From Psychrobacter sp. Pi2-52 (GTDB lineage Bacteria; Pseudomonadota; Gammaproteobacteria; Pseudomonadales; Moraxellaceae): a DNA stretch of 64,000 nucleotides. Both the position numbers and the translations under genes were made by a program. The stretch is from positions 108,133 through 172,132 of the forward strand of contig NZ_CAJHBS010000005.1 of assembly GCF_904846705.1 (NCBI RefSeq). The letters are read 5' to 3'. How positions within the stretch are numbered: position 1 is the first letter of the stretch; the number at the start of each line of letters is the position of its first letter. Of this stretch, positions 36,495 through 46,115 are shown one piece after another. The notes below the pieces were generated by a model. The model did not search any database. It was not told the DNA's origin and saw nothing but the letters and a program-made list of their open reading frames with translations.

Positions 36495-39299
36495 TTAACG
36501 CTTACGCCCAAACTTGCGCTGCTTTTTATTACTAATCTCAGTAATGGCGTGAGTGATTTCTTCTTCGTCCAAACTAGCGACTTGTTGCAATATTTGCATC
36601 ATATCAGGCGTTAACACGTACTTAGCATGATGAGCAATGTCATTAATACGATGGTCGAAAGTCAGTATGCCTGTTTCATCGTCTTTTTGTAGATAGTCAA
36701 GACGAGTCAACGCACTAATGAAACTGGTAAACAAGGCGCGATCAAAGAAGTCAGGAATATCATCTGCATAAAGCACAGACAAACGCTGCCCAAGCAGGTG
36801 ACACAGGTCCACAACTTCATTTTCAGTCAAATTACCGGAGCCTTGCTGAGCAAGTAGGGCAAGCGTCATAAAGTAACGCTCAAGGCTTTGACCAACTGGA
36901 GTTGCCAGTACTTGCAGCTGCTGATAGTGCTTGCTATTAGATTCAGGAACGCTGAGCGTATCATCACCCAAGTCAACGATGAGTCCATGAGACAGCAGGT
37001 TGTCAACTTTCTTATTAAGCGTATCAGCCAAGCCATGTGCTGGATAATATAAGAATAGCTCACTTTGTAAGAACGGATATAGCTGCTCAGCGATGCTATC
37101 AAGACGGCTGCGTTTGATACGTCCGTTGCGTGCGACTAGTGCAGACAGGAACGACAGCAAAATAAAGACATGTAAGATGTTATTACGGAAATAGCTGAGC
37201 AACGCTGCTTGCTTGCCTGCGACCTGAATGATATCGCCCAAGATATGCGGCGTACGCTCAATAAGTTTTAGCTTAATACCATAATCAATGATTTGCTGCG
37301 GCGTCATATCAGTGATAACCGTATCATCTGAGTAGACCAGCTGCTGAGCCAGACCTTGATACAAAGCGATTTGCTCACGGCAGATATTTTCATCCAATGC
37401 TGCTTTCGGTGCCGAGAGTAGAACCAATGATAATAAGGATACAGGGGTTACGACCGCAGCTTTATTGATATGCTGCATGACTTTTACGCCGATGTTATCA
37501 ACCATAGCGCTGGTCTTTTCATCAAGCAGCGAGTCAGTACGATCGGATGGCAAGCTATTGGCTGGCACATCGAATTTTGTCATAAAGTCACTAAGGTGCA
37601 ACGGTGTACCGAAGCTCAAGTGCACATTACCGAAGATACGTTCGATTTTGCGGCCAACTTTAAGCAGCCCGATTAAAGACTCTGACTCTTTCGGCTTACC
37701 TTTTAGCTCGCCGACATACGTGCCGCCTTCCATAATGCGCTCGTAACCAATATAAGTTGGAATAAATACTACAGGCTTATTGGTTTGGCGTAGCTGACTA
37801 TGGACGGTCATCGCTAGCATACCCATTTTTGGCGGTAGCAAGCGACCTGAACGTGAGCGACCACCTTCGATAAAGTATTCAATCGGGGTGTTGCGTGTGA
37901 TCAGGGTATGCATATATTCGCGCAGTACAGCGGTATATAGCGCGTTACCACGGAAGCTACGACGAATATAAAAAGCAACGGCACCGCGTAATAGTGGGCC
38001 TAATACAGGCACATCTAAGTTGTCACCTGCTGCGACATAAGGGATACTCAGGCCGCGTTTGTAGATGACATAAGACAGTAATAGATAATCAACATGGCTG
38101 CGATGACAAGGCACATAAATCAGCTCATAATCGGTCGCAAGGTCACGTACTCGCTCGAAATGATGGACTTCTACGCCGTCATACAACTGCGTCCACAACC
38201 ATGTCAGAAATTTATAAAAACCACGGATGATAGAATGAGAGTAGTCATTGACCATCTCATTAGCATAACCTCTGGCCTGACTGCGAGCTTCTCGAACGCT
38301 AGTCCCTTTTTCGGCCGCTTCCATCTCGATCGCATGCTTAATCGCTGGCGAGTACACCAGCTTATCTACCAAGTTGCGTCTATCTGATAGATCTGGGCCA
38401 AGCATACTGGCGCGCTGCTTATCTAAATAAATCGACAATTGCTGCTGCAACATACGAACCAGTTCACGATTACTATCAGCCGATGCGACTAGCGCATAGC
38501 TTGGTGTCTGCTCAGCGTCAGCTGCGCCATCACTGTTAGTAGCCGTTGACTCTGTATCGAGTGAATCCGTCGCTGTTAAATTTGCTTTCAGTGCATCTGT
38601 AGCAACTGAGTCAAAGGTAGCAGGTCCTTCCACATCACCTTTAAGATTATCATTGATAACGGTACGTAAGTCTTGCGGTGGGTGGAACTGTACAAAAGTG
38701 TCGCGGCCCATTACTCCGATATTAAATAATTGCTTAGTGATGCTAGGGTCTTGCCAGTTGTCAGCAGTCAGTAGCTTAAATAGCGAATCTTCTTTTTCAG
38801 GTGCGCGTCCCCACAGAATCGATACTGGCACTAGACGTACTTTCAACTCTGGATATTGCAACACAGCAGATACTAAGCGAGAAAGGCGAGGAGACAGCTG
38901 ACTGTCTTTGGCACTTGGATGATTCAAAAATATGATGGCCGCATTTTCTTTAATATTATGGGCGGCATCATTTACTCCAACCAGTGCTGGCGGTAAGTTG
39001 TGCTCTTGCGTTTGCAAATCAATCAGAATACTGTTGGAACGAGAATAGTCCTGTAGTACATAAAACCGTAGCGTCTGATCATCATTGTCGAACTCAGGTA
39101 GCTCGCCTAATAACTTAGGTTTTACGGCGATATCGAGCATCTGACCAGACAGCTTACGATACAGCTGATTGATCGGTGCATTAGAATAAGGCTTCGTAGC
39201 GATTGCATTGCCATCAGTTTCAGCAGTGTCAGTTTCAGACGCACGGTCAGTCGCGACCGGCGCTTTAAAAATCCGTTTTTTTAGGAACTTCGGTATCAT
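36495..39299 (-). CDS. plsB: glycerol-3-phosphate 1-O-acyltransferase
   Basis: Inner-membrane-associated enzyme that acylates sn-glycerol 3-phosphate at position 1, the first step of phospholipid synthesis. The 934-residue protein is somewhat longer than E. coli PlsB (about 807). The acyltransferase core has PCHRSHVDYLLLSYVIY (catalytic His and Asp), FYIRRSFRGNALYTAV, FIEGGRSRSGRLLPPKMG, and FIPTYIGYERIMEGGTY. The N-terminal part contains a variable insert (about residues 240-280) rich in Thr, Ala and Asp. The C-terminus is basic (KKQRKFGRKR). ATG at 39299 chosen over a TTG at 39311. Confidence 0.93.
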   Translation of the reverse strand: MIPKFLKKRIFKAPVATDRASETDTAETDGNAIATKPYSNAPINQLYRKLSGQMLDIAVKPKLLGELPEFDNDDQTLRFYVLQDYSRSNSILIDLQTQEHNLPPALVGVNDAAHNIKENAAIIFLNHPSAKDSQLSPRLSRLVSAVLQYPELKVRLVPVSILWGRAPEKEDSLFKLLTADNWQDPSITKQLFNIGVMGRDTFVQFHPPQDLRTVINDNLKGDVEGPATFDSVATDALKANLTATDSLDTESTATNSDGAADAEQTPSYALVASADSNRELVRMLQQQLSIYLDKQRASMLGPDLSDRRNLVDKLVYSPAIKHAIEMEAAEKGTSVREARSQARGYANEMVNDYSHSIIRGFYKFLTWLWTQLYDGVEVHHFERVRDLATDYELIYVPCHRSHVDYLLLSYVIYKRGLSIPYVAAGDNLDVPVLGPLLRGAVAFYIRRSFRGNALYTAVLREYMHTLITRNTPIEYFIEGGRSRSGRLLPPKMGMLAMTVHSQLRQTNKPVVFIPTYIGYERIMEGGTYVGELKGKPKESESLIGLLKVGRKIERIFGNVHLSFGTPLHLSDFMTKFDVPANSLPSDRTDSLLDEKTSAMVDNIGVKVMQHINKAAVVTPVSLLSLVLLSAPKAALDENICREQIALYQGLAQQLVYSDDTVITDMTPQQIIDYGIKLKLIERTPHILGDIIQVAGKQAALLSYFRNNILHVFILLSFLSALVARNGRIKRSRLDSIAEQLYPFLQSELFLYYPAHGLADTLNKKVDNLLSHGLIVDLGDDTLSVPESNSKHYQQLQVLATPVGQSLERYFMTLALLAQQGSGNLTENEVVDLCHLLGQRLSVLYADDIPDFFDRALFTSFISALTRLDYLQKDDETGILTFDHRINDIAHHAKYVLTPDMMQILQQVASLDEEEITHAITEISNKKQRKFGRKR

Positions 39300-39546
39300 A
39301 ATCAGTATCAAAAATAGTCAAATATGTTGCGCTTATGATGCCATAAAAGCCACCAAAGCGATATATAGTGTCTGTATATACTACCAATATTAATACGGTT
39401 TGGTTACGCTGTAGTGAGTGACGTATTATACAAAATGCTCAAACATTTGAAAGTTCATATATTTAGCGTAATAATATATTTTTATCACCGATGACTCATA
39501 AATATAGCGTCCACTTTTCAATTTCACTTTATTAAGCCTAAAACTT

Positions 39547-40035
39547 ATGACTCCAGCTATCGATCTTGCCAAAAAACGTAACCTTGCTTACCAAGTACAT
39601 GAATATATTCACGACAGCAATGCCGCATCGTTTGGTTTAGAAGCTGCAGAAAAGCTCGGCGTAGCGGTGACACAAGTGTTCAAAACTTTAGTAGTGACGA
39701 CTGATACTGGCGTACTTGCTGTGGCGATATTACCAGTTGATAAAACACTTAATTTTAAGAAAATGGCTAAGGCGCTATCTTCTAATAAATTGCTATCCTG
39801 CAAAAAAGTACAGATGGCTGACCCCAAACAAGTAGAGCGTAGCACGGGTTATGTGCTAGGCGGTGTCAGTCCACTGGGTCAAAAAAAACGACTAAAAACC
39901 GTGATGGATAGCACAGCTCAAGACCAGGCCACAGTCTATGTAAGTGGTGGCCGCCGCGGTCTAGAGATTGAATTGCCGCCTACACAATTGGCAGCAACGC
40001 TTGATGCTTGCTTTAGTGATATCACTGATGAGTAA
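39547..40035 (+). CDS. ybaK: Cys-tRNA(Pro)/Cys-tRNA(Cys) deacylase YbaK
   Basis: Trans-editing enzyme that hydrolyses cysteine misloaded on tRNA(Pro). The 162-residue single-domain protein matches YbaK/EbsC: TPAIDLAKKRNLAYQVHEY at the start, LGVAVTQVFKTLVV with the essential lysine, NFKKMAKAL, TGYVLGGVSPLGQKKRL with the GxxxP loop, and VYVSGGRRGLEIEL. Monocistronic, divergent from plsB. No odd features. Confidence 0.92.
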   Translation: MTPAIDLAKKRNLAYQVHEYIHDSNAASFGLEAAEKLGVAVTQVFKTLVVTTDTGVLAVAILPVDKTLNFKKMAKALSSNKLLSCKKVQMADPKQVERSTGYVLGGVSPLGQKKRLKTVMDSTAQDQATVYVSGGRRGLEIELPPTQLAATLDACFSDITDE

Positions 40036-40239
40036 AATGTTATACGGTGGCTATCATCTGCATATTATAAATTCGCCATGTCGACAATTTCGCTAAGCAT
40101 ATTTATGAATAATCTATACTGGGTTCGCTTGTATTGAAAATATTTTGGCGCAATATTATTGTGGATTGACCATAGCGATAAGGCATAGACTTATACGCCA
40201 GCTTATCTATTATTTTTATCTACATTTAAGGACATGCTC

Positions 40240-40614
40240 ATGCCACATTTAACTATTCAAGTGACACCCAACGTCAGTATTGCTCACGAAGAATCATTGC
40301 TCAAATCGCTAAACAAAGCATTGTGGGATAGTGGTCAGTTCAAGCAACCTGCTGATATAAAAGCACGCATTGTACCTATTAAGTCATTTCTAGTAGGTGT
40401 TGAAGATGATGAGCAGGCCAATGGATTTATTTATGCCCACCTAAAGCTGATGAGCGGACGTGATATGGCCACTCGTGATCAATTGGCTGAGCTGTTGGTT
40501 GCTACTATCGAGGAAAAAATAGGCGCAGAGCAGTCAGGGCGTGCGGCATTGCAGATATGTGTAGAAGTTGAAGAGATAAGTGCGGTCTATCATAAAAAAA
40601 TGCTTGGTAGCTAA
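40240..40614 (+). CDS. tautomerase-superfamily protein, 5-carboxymethyl-2-hydroxymuconate isomerase-like
   Basis: A 124-residue protein beginning MPHLTIQVTPNV. Removal of the initiator Met would expose Pro1, the catalytic base of the tautomerase superfamily. The segments GVEDDEQANGFIYAHLKLMSGRD and RAALQICVEVEEI resemble CHMI (HpaF). The ATG at 40240 is preferred over one at 40234 because AAGGA lies seven bases before it and because Pro must be residue 2. No homoprotocatechuate degradation genes are nearby, so the natural substrate is uncertain. Confidence 0.82.
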   Translation: MPHLTIQVTPNVSIAHEESLLKSLNKALWDSGQFKQPADIKARIVPIKSFLVGVEDDEQANGFIYAHLKLMSGRDMATRDQLAELLVATIEEKIGAEQSGRAALQICVEVEEISAVYHKKMLGS

Positions 40615-40677
40615 CAGTACTCGCCTTAAACAGCTCGTTGCTTTTTATTATGTATAAGCATATTTTTAGTTAAGCAC

Positions 40678-40708
40678 AAAAAAGCGCCTAAATGATAGGC
40701 GCTTTTTT
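40678..40708. terminator. bidirectional terminator between the tautomerase-family gene and the acyl-CoA dehydrogenase gene
   Basis: AAAAAAGCGCCTA / TAGGCGCTTTTTT with a five-base loop separates two convergent genes. Confidence 0.93.
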
Positions 40709-40737
40709 ATTGATTATCGATGCAGTTTTAGTCAATT

Positions 40738-42558
40738 TTAATCTAAGAAAGCAAAGTGATCGATTTCCATTGATGTCATGCTTTCGCTTGGTGCAACCAT
40801 CGCTTCTGCGTGACCAGAAGTACGTGGTAGCAACTTATCAAAGTAGAATTCAGCAGTCTGAATTTTTGCTTTATAGAACTCTGGTGCTTCTGTGCCGCCA
40901 GTTTCTAGCTTTTCATAAGCGACCGCTGCCATACGAGCCCAATGATAACCCATCATCACGTAGCCTGAGTACATTAGGAAGTCTTCTGACGCGGCTGAAA
41001 TGATTTCACGATCTTTACGTGCCATCAGCATCAAGCGTACCGTCAAGGTGTTCCACTCAGCACATAGTTTGGTCAGTGCCCAAACGAATTTACGCATTTC
41101 TTTATCGAGTGCGTACTCGCCACACCATTTCATGATGCTTGACGTGTAATCACGGATAATCTTACCTTTAGACTGTAAGATAACCTTACGACCTAGTAGA
41201 TCAAGTGCTTGTACGCCAGTAGTCCCTTCGTACATCGTCGCAATACGAGCATCACGAGCGATCATCTCCATGCCCCATTCTTTGATGTAGCCGTGGCCGC
41301 CATAGACTTGCTGACCGTGCTTAGCAGCTTCGATACCTAGCTCAGTTAAGAAGCCTTTTAGAATTGGCGTATAGAAGCCCAGTTTGTCGTCCCATTTTTC
41401 GAACTCTTCATCATCGCCATTGACAATACCTTGTGCCATTTTATCTGCATAACGTGCTGAATGATAAATCATTGAGCGACCGCCTTCGGCAAAGGCTTTT
41501 TGTGTCAGTAGCATACGGCGTACATCAGCATGATGGATGATCGCATCAGCTACTTTTTCAGGGTCTTTAGTACCTGACAACGTACGCATTGAGCGACGCT
41601 CTTTAGCATAAGGAAGCGCATTTTGGAAAGATAACTCTGTATGCGCCAGACCTTGGATACCCGTACCGATACGAGCCGTGTTCATAAAGGTGAACATGGC
41701 TTTTAGGCCTTTGTGCGGTTCGCCAATCAGATAGCCTGTCGCACCATCAAAGTTCAATACACAAGTCGATGATGCGCTGATGCCCATTTTGTGCTCAATT
41801 GAACCACAAACTACGGCATTGCGCTCGCCAGCTTCACCTTCAGCGTTTGGCGTGAACTTTGGTACGATAAATAGTGAAATACCGCGTGTGCCTTCTGGTG
41901 CATTTGGTAGACGTGCTAGAACGATATGGACGATGTTATCTGTTAAGTCATGCTCACCGCTTGAGATAAAGATTTTGGTACCGCTGATTTTGTAGGTACC
42001 GTCATCTTGTGGAATGGCTTTTGATTTAACTTGACCCAAATCCGTACCACACTGTGGCTCAGTCAGACACATGGTACCTGCCCATGAGCCTTCGACCAGT
42101 TTAGGTAAATACAGGGCTTTTTGCTCGTCAGTACCGTACTGAAGCAATGTGTTGATACAACCTGTTGATAGACCAGGATACATCGACCATGACCAGTTAG
42201 CAGTACCGATCATCTCAGATTTGATAAGGTTGATTGACGTTGGCAGATTCATACCACCGAATTCTTCAGGATATGAGATACCTTGCCAGCCGCCTTCTAC
42301 GAACTGGTCATACGCCTCTTTGAAGCCCTTTGGCGTGGTCACGACGCCATCTTCAAAATGACAGCCTTCTTCACCACCTGATTGATAGAGCGGGGCAATG
42401 ACGTTTTCAGCAAAATCAGCCATACCTTGTAGAATCATGTCTACAGTTTCAGGATCAGCGTTTTCGCCGTTGTCTAAGCTTTTATAATGCGTCTGATAGT
42501 CAAATACATCATTAATCAAAAATTTGATATCACGTAAGGGGGCTTTGTAAGTTAACAT
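40738..42558 (-). CDS. acyl-CoA dehydrogenase (long form with C-terminal extension domain)
   Basis: FAD enzyme that oxidises an acyl-CoA thioester to the enoyl-CoA in fatty-acid degradation. The 606-residue length and the C-terminal domain beyond the usual three-domain core match the DmdC/long-chain group found in Pseudomonas and Acinetobacter rather than the classic 380-residue enzymes. Visible are MCLTEPQCGTDLGQVKSKA, the FAD-contact KIFISSGEHDLT, YGGHGYIKEWGMEMIARDARI, and the catalytic glutamate segment TMYEGTTGVQALDLLGRK. Substrate chain length cannot be read from the sequence. Monocistronic. Confidence 0.92.
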   Translation of the reverse strand: MLTYKAPLRDIKFLINDVFDYQTHYKSLDNGENADPETVDMILQGMADFAENVIAPLYQSGGEEGCHFEDGVVTTPKGFKEAYDQFVEGGWQGISYPEEFGGMNLPTSINLIKSEMIGTANWSWSMYPGLSTGCINTLLQYGTDEQKALYLPKLVEGSWAGTMCLTEPQCGTDLGQVKSKAIPQDDGTYKISGTKIFISSGEHDLTDNIVHIVLARLPNAPEGTRGISLFIVPKFTPNAEGEAGERNAVVCGSIEHKMGISASSTCVLNFDGATGYLIGEPHKGLKAMFTFMNTARIGTGIQGLAHTELSFQNALPYAKERRSMRTLSGTKDPEKVADAIIHHADVRRMLLTQKAFAEGGRSMIYHSARYADKMAQGIVNGDDEEFEKWDDKLGFYTPILKGFLTELGIEAAKHGQQVYGGHGYIKEWGMEMIARDARIATMYEGTTGVQALDLLGRKVILQSKGKIIRDYTSSIMKWCGEYALDKEMRKFVWALTKLCAEWNTLTVRLMLMARKDREIISAASEDFLMYSGYVMMGYHWARMAAVAYEKLETGGTEAPEFYKAKIQTAEFYFDKLLPRTSGHAEAMVAPSESMTSMEIDHFAFLD

Positions 42559-42940
42559 AATCGCTCTCTTTGGTTAGTTCGCTATCATAAACTTATGGCG
42601 CAATATCTGAGTCACAAATTATGTAAGCGATATTTACTTATTTTAGATGAGCTAGACGTTATATTAGTCATCAAGTGAATTATTAGTGGACAGCTTTCTA
42701 GTGTATTAGTTATTAGAACGTCTTTAGTGACGGACAGCTGTTATGGCGTTGATATGATTATAAATCTTAAACAGCGACAAATATACAACTAATAACTATT
42801 ATTCATGATTAATTATGTTATTAATTCATTTTAGTTTGTATAGGTAAATTGTATCTTCGCTTGAAATTACTCTATAAAGGGCTATGTAGACTCATCTAAA
42901 TTCAAAGAAAAATGGACTTATCAAATAGGAAAAGCCATTT
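42559..42940. other. intergenic region between the acyl-CoA dehydrogenase and FUSC-family genes
   Basis: About 380 AT-rich bases between two divergent genes. It should hold both promoters; AGGA for the plus-strand gene is at its right edge. No open frame, repeat or hairpin was recognised. Confidence 0.4.
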
Positions 42941-44062
42941 ATGAATACCTCAAAAAAGCAACAGCGAGCCTCTTGGTTAAGCGCACTATTAACTCGTATT
43001 AAGTGGTTAATCGATGGTGAACTGAATCATCTACTGACAGTCAATCGCAGTCAGCGACCATGGCATATGCCAATCATCGCGGCGATTGCGATTAGCTTTC
43101 CGGTGTTTGTAGGGGCTTATTTTGGTGACTTGTCTTCAGGTATCAAAGCCTCGCTAGGCTCGATGATTATTCTAAACCTACCGTTTGCAGGCGGCCTACC
43201 ACACCGGCTAGTGACGGTCATGGCTTGGGGGTTTGCGATGATACTTAGCTTTGCACTGGGTCTGATCGCGCAGCTATTGCCAATACTGCGGCTACCCGTG
43301 TTTATGCTAATTGGCATTAGCGTAGTGATGCTAGGTCGTTACTATCGACAACCACCACCAGCGGGATTGTTTGTGTTGATGGCGGGTGCGATTGCATTGT
43401 TTATCCCTGTGCCGATTGATCAAGTGCTCTCAGCGATAGGGCTTGTCATATTGGGTAGTGGCTCCTCGATGTTGCTAGCGCTACTCTATAGTTTGTTCTT
43501 ATTGGCGACCCGTCCTGTTGCTTCTGTACCTGTCTATGATTATCAGCCTGAGATGATTAGCGATAGTCTTATTGTGGTAGGTTTCGTTAGTTTGGCATTG
43601 GTCATCGCCGTTCTGTTAGAGCTGCCTTATCCGTATTGGGCCGCGATGAGCTGCTTTATTATCATCCAAGGTATGCAGCTACGAACCATGTGGATCAAAC
43701 AGTTGCATCGATTATTGGGTACGTTGGCTGGCATGGGCGTGGCAAGTTGGATGCTGTCTTGGGGACTATCAGGATGGGGCATCGCTATCGCGATATTATG
43801 TATGATGTTTTTGATTGAGTCATTTGTCGATCGGCATTATGGGCTGGCGGTGATATTTATCACGCCGCTGACGATATTTATCGCTGAGTATGGTAGTACG
43901 ATGTCAGTGCCTCCAGTCGTTGGGGAGGTTATTCAAGCGCGTATGATTGATACGGCACTCGGTTGCATGATTGGATTGAGTGGTGGTCTAGCGATACACT
44001 CTACGCGATTGCGTGTACCGCTGCGCCGTTTTGAAAATTGGCTATTATTACGTTTTAGTTAA
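42941..44062 (+). CDS. FUSC-family integral membrane protein
   Basis: A 373-residue protein with about ten hydrophobic segments arranged in two similar halves. It starts with a basic cytosolic leader and ends in RLRVPLRRFENWLLLRFS. The PYPYWAAMSCFIIIQGMQLRTMW segment, followed by a basic RLLGTLAGMGVASW stretch, is the hallmark of the FUSC/aromatic-acid exporter repeat (YWa..s...v.q...t...a..R..GT..G). The family includes efflux components for fusaric and aromatic acids; no periplasmic adaptor gene is adjacent, so transport is only inferred. Confidence 0.8.
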   Translation: MNTSKKQQRASWLSALLTRIKWLIDGELNHLLTVNRSQRPWHMPIIAAIAISFPVFVGAYFGDLSSGIKASLGSMIILNLPFAGGLPHRLVTVMAWGFAMILSFALGLIAQLLPILRLPVFMLIGISVVMLGRYYRQPPPAGLFVLMAGAIALFIPVPIDQVLSAIGLVILGSGSSMLLALLYSLFLLATRPVASVPVYDYQPEMISDSLIVVGFVSLALVIAVLLELPYPYWAAMSCFIIIQGMQLRTMWIKQLHRLLGTLAGMGVASWMLSWGLSGWGIAIAILCMMFLIESFVDRHYGLAVIFITPLTIFIAEYGSTMSVPPVVGEVIQARMIDTALGCMIGLSGGLAIHSTRLRVPLRRFENWLLLRFS

Positions 44063-44094
44063 TAGGGTATAGCTCTACAAAGATTACTCTTTGA

Positions 44095-44958
44095 TTAACT
44101 GTCTTTATTTAGCGCTGTTGTCGCTTGTGCTACATCGATAGTATGACCAGTCCAACGCTCAAAGCTTAAAGCGGCCTGACCGATAAGCATACCGTAGCCT
44201 TCAGAGGTCTGTGCACCACGAGCGGCAAAATGCTGCAAGAATGGCAGCGGGCGTCCATACATCATGTCGTAAGCGTACTGACAGTTTAGAGCATCATCTA
44301 GCGGTAACGTATCACCTGACAAGCCGATAGAGGTGGCATTAATAATAATGTCAAAAGAACCGCTGAGTTCATTGGTCGCGCAAACCTCGATATGTTGATT
44401 ATCGATTATAGAGCTGGCCGCACTCAGCTCATTTACCAAATCAGCTGCCTTAGACACGGTGCGATTGGCAATCGTGAGAGAGCCAATACCTGCTTCAAAT
44501 AATGGCAATATCACGCCACGAGCGGCACCGCCTGAACCTATTAGCGCCACACGAGCATCAGTCAGCGGCCAGTCCATACTCATAATGTGATTGATAAGTC
44601 CTTGTCCATCCGTGTTATCACCATAGAGTGCTTCAGTAATTGGCACGCCGCTTTCTAATAGTGCTTTATTTAACAGTAACGTATTGACCGCACCTGCCGT
44701 CTTGGCATGTTCTGATAAACCACCACGCGCCGCACAGCAATCATAAGCAACTTGTTTAAAAGGAACTGTCACATTAGCGCCCACACCGCCACCGCAAAAA
44801 AACGCTTCAACAACAGCCGTAAAACTAGCGGCATCATCAGGGCAGTACTGACGCTGATAGCTAATATCAATCTCTGCTTGGATAGCAAACTGCTCATGAA
44901 TCTCAGGAGATTTACTATGGGCGATTGGATTGCCAATAACGATAAAGTGTTGGGTCAT
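44095..44958 (-). CDS. aroE: shikimate dehydrogenase
   Basis: NADPH-dependent reduction of 3-dehydroshikimate in aromatic amino-acid synthesis. The 287-residue protein has the substrate-binding GNPIAHSKSPEIHEQF, catalytic lysine in NVTVPFKQ, catalytic aspartate in GDNTDGQGL, the cofactor loop GSGGAARGVI, basic NADP-specificity motif NRTVSKA, and YGMLIGQAALSFERW near the end. Convergent with the FUSC-family gene; 32 bases separate the stops without a clear hairpin. Confidence 0.95.
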   Translation of the reverse strand: MTQHFIVIGNPIAHSKSPEIHEQFAIQAEIDISYQRQYCPDDAASFTAVVEAFFCGGGVGANVTVPFKQVAYDCCAARGGLSEHAKTAGAVNTLLLNKALLESGVPITEALYGDNTDGQGLINHIMSMDWPLTDARVALIGSGGAARGVILPLFEAGIGSLTIANRTVSKAADLVNELSAASSIIDNQHIEVCATNELSGSFDIIINATSIGLSGDTLPLDDALNCQYAYDMMYGRPLPFLQHFAARGAQTSEGYGMLIGQAALSFERWTGHTIDVAQATTALNKDS

Positions 44959-45434
44959 AAATAGTCCGCTGGCTAGAAAATAAAAATACTATCAAAGAAG
45001 CAAGTAAGTGGCGCTCAATCATCATAAGGGATAACGCTATGATTGACAAACCAAGAGGCTATCACCAATCGATTATTAGAAAGTGATAGCGTTAATTAGA
45101 GGCCGCCTTATCGCTTTTGAAAATAAATTGTGACATTGAGGCAAGCATACGCAAAACACGCGCAAGCAGTTTTGTACTTTCTATTAAAGAGAAGGTCGTT
45201 TTAGTACGTTATATATTTAACAAATCTGTACTCTCGGGGAGTGCTCCGCGTAACGTAAAAGGTAGTCAAGTGCTGAGCAGTTGGGTAAACTATAAAATAT
45301 GGAAACCTATATCAATATGCTGTAATGACTGCTAGATTATAATATTTGTGAAATATGCTCTTTATTGAAAACTATTCGTTATCAGCGGCGTTCTTGCCAG
45401 CTCGTTAATACTATTTCGAGATCAATCTAAAAGT
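44959..45434. other. intergenic region upstream of the lipoprotein-pabC unit
   Basis: About 475 bases between divergent aroE and the lipoprotein gene. A 72-codon frame starting with TTG at 45117 has no ribosome site and no protein-like composition. I see nothing convincing beyond the expected promoters. Confidence 0.4.
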
Positions 45435-46112
45435 GTGAGTAAATTATCCATGTGGAATCCTAACCTACAGACCCTTCTAGTCGGTACGATAATGGCAGTT
45501 GGTGTGACGCTCAGTGGCTGTGACAGCACCAAAGAAGATGCTCCAAATCCAGATGCGGAGACCACTGAGCAGGCAACGACGAATGAGCCAGTACAGGACA
45601 GCGCAAACAATCCTGACCTAGACGGTGCCACTGCTCAGCAAGGCACACCAGTGAGATACGATGTCGCAGCATGGGGTACGGATAAGGTTGAGTCGCTCGC
45701 GGTGGACGAGTTAGATAGTATAAAATCGGTGTTTGGCGAAGTGATGAGCACTGACGAAAACAGCCTAGACTATGCCAGCAATCCAGCGGCAAAATATCGC
45801 TTTATGAAAACGGACGCGCCTTATCTAGATATCATCGACTCTGAAAAATATCTAGAGCTTGGCTGGTACTATGCCAATCCTACTGACACAGACAAAGAAA
45901 AAGAGCTGAGCCAAAACCACGCCAAAAAAGCCTATCAGCTATCGCGTCAATTGATGGGTGATGATGGCGGTAAAATGGTTGCTGATATGCTCAATAGCCA
46001 AATCATCAAAAACAGAATCGTCGGTGGACAAAAAATAGAGCTAGCAAAATGCGAGTTTTATAGCTGCATGCTGGTTATCAATAAAGCCGCTGCTCAAACA
46101 GACAATAGCTAA
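45435..46112 (+). CDS. putative lipoprotein of unknown function
   Basis: A 225-residue protein with a lipoprotein signal: basic start, hydrophobic segment LLVGTIMAVGVTL, and lipobox LSGC near residue 29. An acidic Thr/Asp/Glu/Asn-rich linker follows (to about residue 70), then a more globular domain with KYRFMKTDAPYLDIIDSEKYLELGWYY and two cysteines near the end (KCEFYSCML) that could form a disulfide. I do not recognise the family. GTG at 45435 was kept because it supplies the positive charge expected before the signal helix; ATG at 45450 is possible. It lies three bases before pabC, so they are coupled. Confidence 0.7.
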   Translation: MSKLSMWNPNLQTLLVGTIMAVGVTLSGCDSTKEDAPNPDAETTEQATTNEPVQDSANNPDLDGATAQQGTPVRYDVAAWGTDKVESLAVDELDSIKSVFGEVMSTDENSLDYASNPAAKYRFMKTDAPYLDIIDSEKYLELGWYYANPTDTDKEKELSQNHAKKAYQLSRQLMGDDGGKMVADMLNSQIIKNRIVGGQKIELAKCEFYSCMLVINKAAAQTDNS

Positions 46113-46115
46113 ATC

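Noticed and set aside
45117..45335. 72-codon frame in the aroE-lipoprotein spacer
   Set aside because: TTG start, no ribosome site and no protein-like pattern.
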